The notes under the pieces are model-generated. The model had not been told where the DNA came from, made no database searches, and saw nothing but the letters and a program-made list of their open reading frames with translations. 16,909 bases of DNA. It comes from CALWZE01 sp964645785. GTDB taxonomy: Bacteria; Bacillota; Clostridia; Oscillospirales; Ruminococcaceae. The translations under genes were made by a program, and so were the position numbers. The DNA is taken from assembly GCA_964645785.1 (NCBI GenBank), contig CAZYAV010000049.1, positions 1-16,909 of the forward strand, written 5' to 3'. Within the stretch, counting starts at the first letter, position 1, and each line of letters starts with the position of its first letter. Below, piece after piece: positions 12,958 through 16,909 of this stretch.

Positions 12958-13962
12958 ATGACCATCCGGGAACGAACCGAGGAAATGGAACGGGTGAATC
13001 TCTGCGAGCTGGCGGCCAAGGCCGCGGACAGCCGGGGCAGAAAGAACCCGGAGGAAAAGTGTGAGCTGCGCACCGATTTCTGCCGCGACCGGGACAGAAT
13101 CATCCACTGCAAAAGCTTCCGGCGGCTCAAGCAGAAAACCCAGGTGTTTCTCTCCCCGATGGGCGACCATTACCGCACCCGGCTGACCCACACGCTGGAG
13201 GTCAGCCAGATTGCGCGGACGATTGCGCGCGCGCTGCGGCTCAACGAGGACTTGACCGAGGCCATCAGCCTGGGGCACGACCTGGGGCACACCCCCTTCG
13301 GCCACGCGGGGGAGCGCGCGCTCGACAAGCTCTGTCCGGGCGGCTTCACCCATTACGAGCAGAGCGTGCGGGTCGTGGAGGTGCTGGAGCGGTGGCACCG
13401 GGGGCTGAACCTGACCTGGGAGACGATCGACGGCATCCGGCACCACGCCCACGGCGAGTGGGCGCACACCCTCGAGGGGCAGGTCGTCCGCCACGCCGAC
13501 CGCATCGCCTTTCTCAACCACGACGTCGAGGACGCGATTACGGCGGGCGTCCTGAAAGAGGAGGAGCTGCCGCCCCTTGTGCGGGAGGTGCTCGGCGCCC
13601 GCAAGTCCCAGCGGATTACGACCCTGATAAACCACCTGATTGAACAGTTTGACGGCACTCTGTCCTTCACCGGCGAGGTGAAGGAGGCATACGACGAGCT
13701 GTATCGCTTTATGTTTGCGCGCGTGTATCTCAACGAATCCGGCGCGGCCAAGGCGGAGGAGCACAAGGTCTACGACCTGGTCGAGGCGCTGTATGGGTAT
13801 TACACCGCGGATGTCGGCCGCATGACCCCGTTTTACCAGCAGATTGCGCAGGAGGAGGGGGCGGCGCGCGCGGCCACCGACTATATTTCCGGCATGACGG
13901 ATCTGTACGCGACCCACTGCTTTGAGGAGCTGTTTATTCCAAAAGCGTGGTCGCTGCGCTGA
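12958..13962 (+). CDS. dgt: Deoxyguanosinetriphosphate triphosphohydrolase-like protein (HD domain)
   Basis: The 334-residue HD-superfamily enzyme is expected to hydrolyse dNTPs to the deoxynucleoside and triphosphate, controlling dNTP pools. Metal ligands are visible: H78 in TRLTHTLEV, H107-D108 in GHDLGHTPFGHAGE and D181 in HADRIAF. The N-terminal 'ELRTDFCRDRDRIIHCKSFRRLKQKTQVF' block is typical of the Firmicute dNTPase branch. The 'GIRHHAHG' motif (159-166) also belongs to the family. The start at 12958 follows AGGGGGGAGAGC; the open frame extends upstream over GC-rich sequence without a start signal. It is followed after 60 bases by dnaG, the usual clostridial arrangement with rpoD, and is probably cotranscribed. 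Confidence 0.93.
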   Translation: MTIRERTEEMERVNLCELAAKAADSRGRKNPEEKCELRTDFCRDRDRIIHCKSFRRLKQKTQVFLSPMGDHYRTRLTHTLEVSQIARTIARALRLNEDLTEAISLGHDLGHTPFGHAGERALDKLCPGGFTHYEQSVRVVEVLERWHRGLNLTWETIDGIRHHAHGEWAHTLEGQVVRHADRIAFLNHDVEDAITAGVLKEEELPPLVREVLGARKSQRITTLINHLIEQFDGTLSFTGEVKEAYDELYRFMFARVYLNESGAAKAEEHKVYDLVEALYGYYTADVGRMTPFYQQIAQEEGAARAATDYISGMTDLYATHCFEELFIPKAWSLR

Positions 13963-13965
13963 GCG

Positions 13966-14007
13966 CCGCCGGGGGAATGTGAACGGGCGGGCAAACCGCC
14001 CCGGCGG
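13966..14007 (+). promoter_or_regulatory. Stem-loop between dgt and dnaG
   Basis: CCGCCGGGG (13966-13974) pairs perfectly with CCCCGGCGG (13999-14007). An alternative inner pairing GGGCGG/CCGCCC (13985-13990/13996-14001) competes with it. The 3' arm ends three bases before the dnaG ribosome binding site. No T-tract follows. It may affect dnaG translation or mRNA processing. Confidence 0.5.
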
Positions 14008-14022
14008 ATGGGGGAGAAGCGG

Positions 14023-15771
14023 ATGGCGCTGCCGCAGGCATTTATACAGGAGCTGCACGACCGCACCGACATCGTCGACCTGATCGGCTCGTATGTGCCG
14101 CTCAGACGCCGGGGGCGGCTGTACACCGGGCTGTGCCCGTTTCACAACGAAAAGACCCCGAGCTTCACGGTGTATCCGGACACCCAGAGCTATTATTGCT
14201 TCGGCTGCGGCGCGGGTGGGGACGTGATTTCGTTTGTCCGCCAGCGGGAGAATCTGGATTATATCGAGGCGGTGCGGTTTCTGGCCAACCGCGCGGGGAT
14301 GCAGATGCCGGAGGAGGCGGACGATTCCGGCTTTATCCGGCGCAAGCGGGTGTTTGAGATTAACCGGCTGGCCGCGCGCTTTTTCTTCAAAACCCTCAAT
14401 TCGGACGAGGGGCGGGAGGCGCGCGCCTATCTGCGTCGGCGCGGCTTACAGGACGCGTACATCAAAAAATTCGGCATCGGCTACGCGCCGGGCGGCTGGA
14501 ACGGGCTGCGGGATCACCTGCGCGCGCAGGGCTACCGGGACGACGAGGCGGTGGACGCGGGGGTCTGCACCAAAAGCGAAAAGGGCTCGGTTTACGATTT
14601 CTTCCGCGAGCGGGTCATGTTCCCGATCTTCGATCTGCGCGGCAATGTCATCGCGTTTTCGGGCAGGACGACGGTGGGGGACAACAGGAAATACCTCAAC
14701 ACGCGGGACACGCCGGTGTTCAAGAAATCCCGCGCGATTTTCGCGATGAATATCGCCAAAAACACCGACACCCGCCGGCTGATTCTGTGCGAGGGGCAGA
14801 TGGACGTCATCGCAATTCATCAGGCCGGGTTCGACAATGCAATTGCGGCCTGCGGCACCGCGCTGACCGACGAGCAGGTGCGCATCATCTCCCAGTACGC
14901 GGACGAGGTGGTGCTTGCCTATGACGGGGACGGCGCAGGCCAGAAGGCGACCCGGCGCGCAATCGACCTGTTTAAAAACACAAGCGTGCAGCTGCGGGTG
15001 CTGCGCATCGAGGGCGCGAAGGATCCGGATGAGTATATCAAAGCCTTTGGCGCGGACAAGTTCCGCGCGCTGCTGGACGGGTCAAGCAATTCGATCGAGT
15101 ACGAGCTGCGCCGGGCGAAAGCGGACTGCGACATCGAGACGGACGCCGGGCGGGTGAAATATCTGCGCGGTGCGGCCGCGGTGCTGGCGCGCGCCCCTTC
15201 GCCGACCGAGCGGGATCTCTACGCGGGCAGGGTCGCGCAGGAGACAGGCGTGTCCAAGGAATCCATCCTGTTACAGGCGGACAGCGTGCGGCGGCAGGCC
15301 TACGCCCGGCGCGCGCGGGAGCAGGACGAGCGGCTGGTGCGGGATGTGGGGGAAAAATACAACATCCGCGGCGCGGGCGGCAACCGGCTCGCGGCGGCGT
15401 CGGCCGGGCGCAACCTTATCGCGCTGCTCTACCGCAGCCCCGACCTGTGCGAGGCGGTGGCCGGGCAGGTGGACGCCGGGGATTTTGCGGACGAGCGGGA
15501 GGGGCGCATCTTCTCCGCGATGAGCGAGGCAATCCGCCGGGATGAGTTCACCGGGATGGGGTCGCTCGCCGCCGCGCTCGACAGCGGGGATATCGCGCTG
15601 CTGTCCGGGATTCTGGCCGAGACGGGCGGGATCAATTACAGCGCGCAGGACGCGGATTTTCTCGTCGAGCGGCTGCTGCGCGGCCGGCAGACCCCCTCCA
15701 AAGAACAGCTGCGCGATATGGACGCGGCGGCGCTTCAGGCGCTGGTTGAAAAGAAAAAGGAGCCGCAGTAG
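14023..15771 (+). CDS. dnaG: DNA primase
   Basis: The 582-residue primase synthesises RNA primers at the replication fork. The CHC2 zinc-binding domain has C38, H41, C59 and C62. The catalytic N-terminal half contains 'SGRTTVGDNRKYLNTRDTPVFKKS' (about 212-235). The Toprim fold shows E257-G258 in LILCEGQMDVIA and D301-G-D303 in AYDGDGAGQKA, the metal-binding acidic residues. The helical C-terminal region (about 440-582) would contact the DnaB helicase. The start at 14023 follows GGGGGAG by six bases; an in-frame ATG at 14008 overlaps that site. It is the middle gene of the dgt-dnaG-rpoD cluster. Length is normal for Firmicute primases (about 580-600). Confidence 0.96.
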   Translation: MALPQAFIQELHDRTDIVDLIGSYVPLRRRGRLYTGLCPFHNEKTPSFTVYPDTQSYYCFGCGAGGDVISFVRQRENLDYIEAVRFLANRAGMQMPEEADDSGFIRRKRVFEINRLAARFFFKTLNSDEGREARAYLRRRGLQDAYIKKFGIGYAPGGWNGLRDHLRAQGYRDDEAVDAGVCTKSEKGSVYDFFRERVMFPIFDLRGNVIAFSGRTTVGDNRKYLNTRDTPVFKKSRAIFAMNIAKNTDTRRLILCEGQMDVIAIHQAGFDNAIAACGTALTDEQVRIISQYADEVVLAYDGDGAGQKATRRAIDLFKNTSVQLRVLRIEGAKDPDEYIKAFGADKFRALLDGSSNSIEYELRRAKADCDIETDAGRVKYLRGAAAVLARAPSPTERDLYAGRVAQETGVSKESILLQADSVRRQAYARRAREQDERLVRDVGEKYNIRGAGGNRLAAASAGRNLIALLYRSPDLCEAVAGQVDAGDFADEREGRIFSAMSEAIRRDEFTGMGSLAAALDSGDIALLSGILAETGGINYSAQDADFLVERLLRGRQTPSKEQLRDMDAAALQALVEKKKEPQ

Positions 15772-15778
15772 AGTAGCG

Positions 15779-15794
15779 CCCCCCCAAAAAAAAA
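15779..15794. repeat. C7A9 homopolymer junction between dnaG and rpoD
   Basis: Seven C residues are followed directly by nine A residues, seven bases after the dnaG stop codon. Such tracts are prone to polymerase slippage, transcriptional or replicative. They lie in the 103-base spacer before rpoD, where no clear promoter or terminator was found. Confidence 0.8.
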
Positions 15795-15874
15795 CACCCG
15801 GCGGCGGAGCCGCGGCGGCAGGCCTGCACCTTTGGCGAAAAGGACAAAACAGCATTCAGCGAGGTAATAGAGGA

Positions 15875-16909
<1,035 letters not shown>

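Overview
The window looks like a chromosomal segment of a high-GC member of the Clostridia, probably Oscillospirales/Ruminococcaceae-like. This is inferred from the gene content (a DUF4830 lipid-anchored-type protein, a DUF1292/YrzB-like protein, the dgt-dnaG-rpoD block), strong AGGAGG-type ribosome binding sites, sigma-A promoters with 17-base spacers, and GC-rich codon use. No phage, transposase, CRISPR array, rRNA or tRNA gene was recognised. Most genes are ordinary housekeeping genes. The less ordinary material lies at the left end and in two long intergenic regions.

Left accessory stretch (1-2070). It holds a terminator of whatever lies upstream and an orphan single-domain response regulator (419-811) bracketed by a ~95-bp inverted repeat. 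It continues with a 500-base gene-free stretch with interlocking inverted repeats and an AT-rich CPBP-family membrane protease gene (1325-1966). It closes with a very strong 21-bp terminator. Base composition drops clearly in the CPBP gene, which suggests recent acquisition.

Middle (2320-8860). In order: a ZIP-type metal transporter (-), a membrane-anchored DUF4830 protein (+), and a cyclophilin-type peptidyl-prolyl isomerase lipoprotein (-) that shares a back-to-back promoter region with a small acidic DUF1292 protein (+). These are followed by a possible structured RNA with a terminator, a TcdA-like t6A dehydratase (+), a probable operon of a dCMP/cytidine deaminase and a HAD phosphatase (+), a shared bidirectional terminator, and a GNAT acetyltransferase (-).

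Right (9290-16909). A phospho-sugar mutase has its own near-consensus promoter. Then come ribosomal protein L31 with promoter and terminator, and a 684-base gene-free region carrying three copies of a palindrome-centred element at an exact 121-base period. The window ends with YigZ/IMPACT, the dNTPase dgt, primase dnaG and the primary sigma factor rpoD, whose last residues are cut off by the window end. dgt-dnaG-rpoD is a clostridial form of the macromolecular-synthesis operon: dNTP pool control, replication priming and housekeeping transcription.

I did not find a convincing new enzymatic system. The observations most worth following are non-coding: the inverted repeats around the response regulator, the interleaved repeats upstream of the CPBP gene, the 121-base periodic repeat after rpmE, and the possible structured RNA before tcdA.
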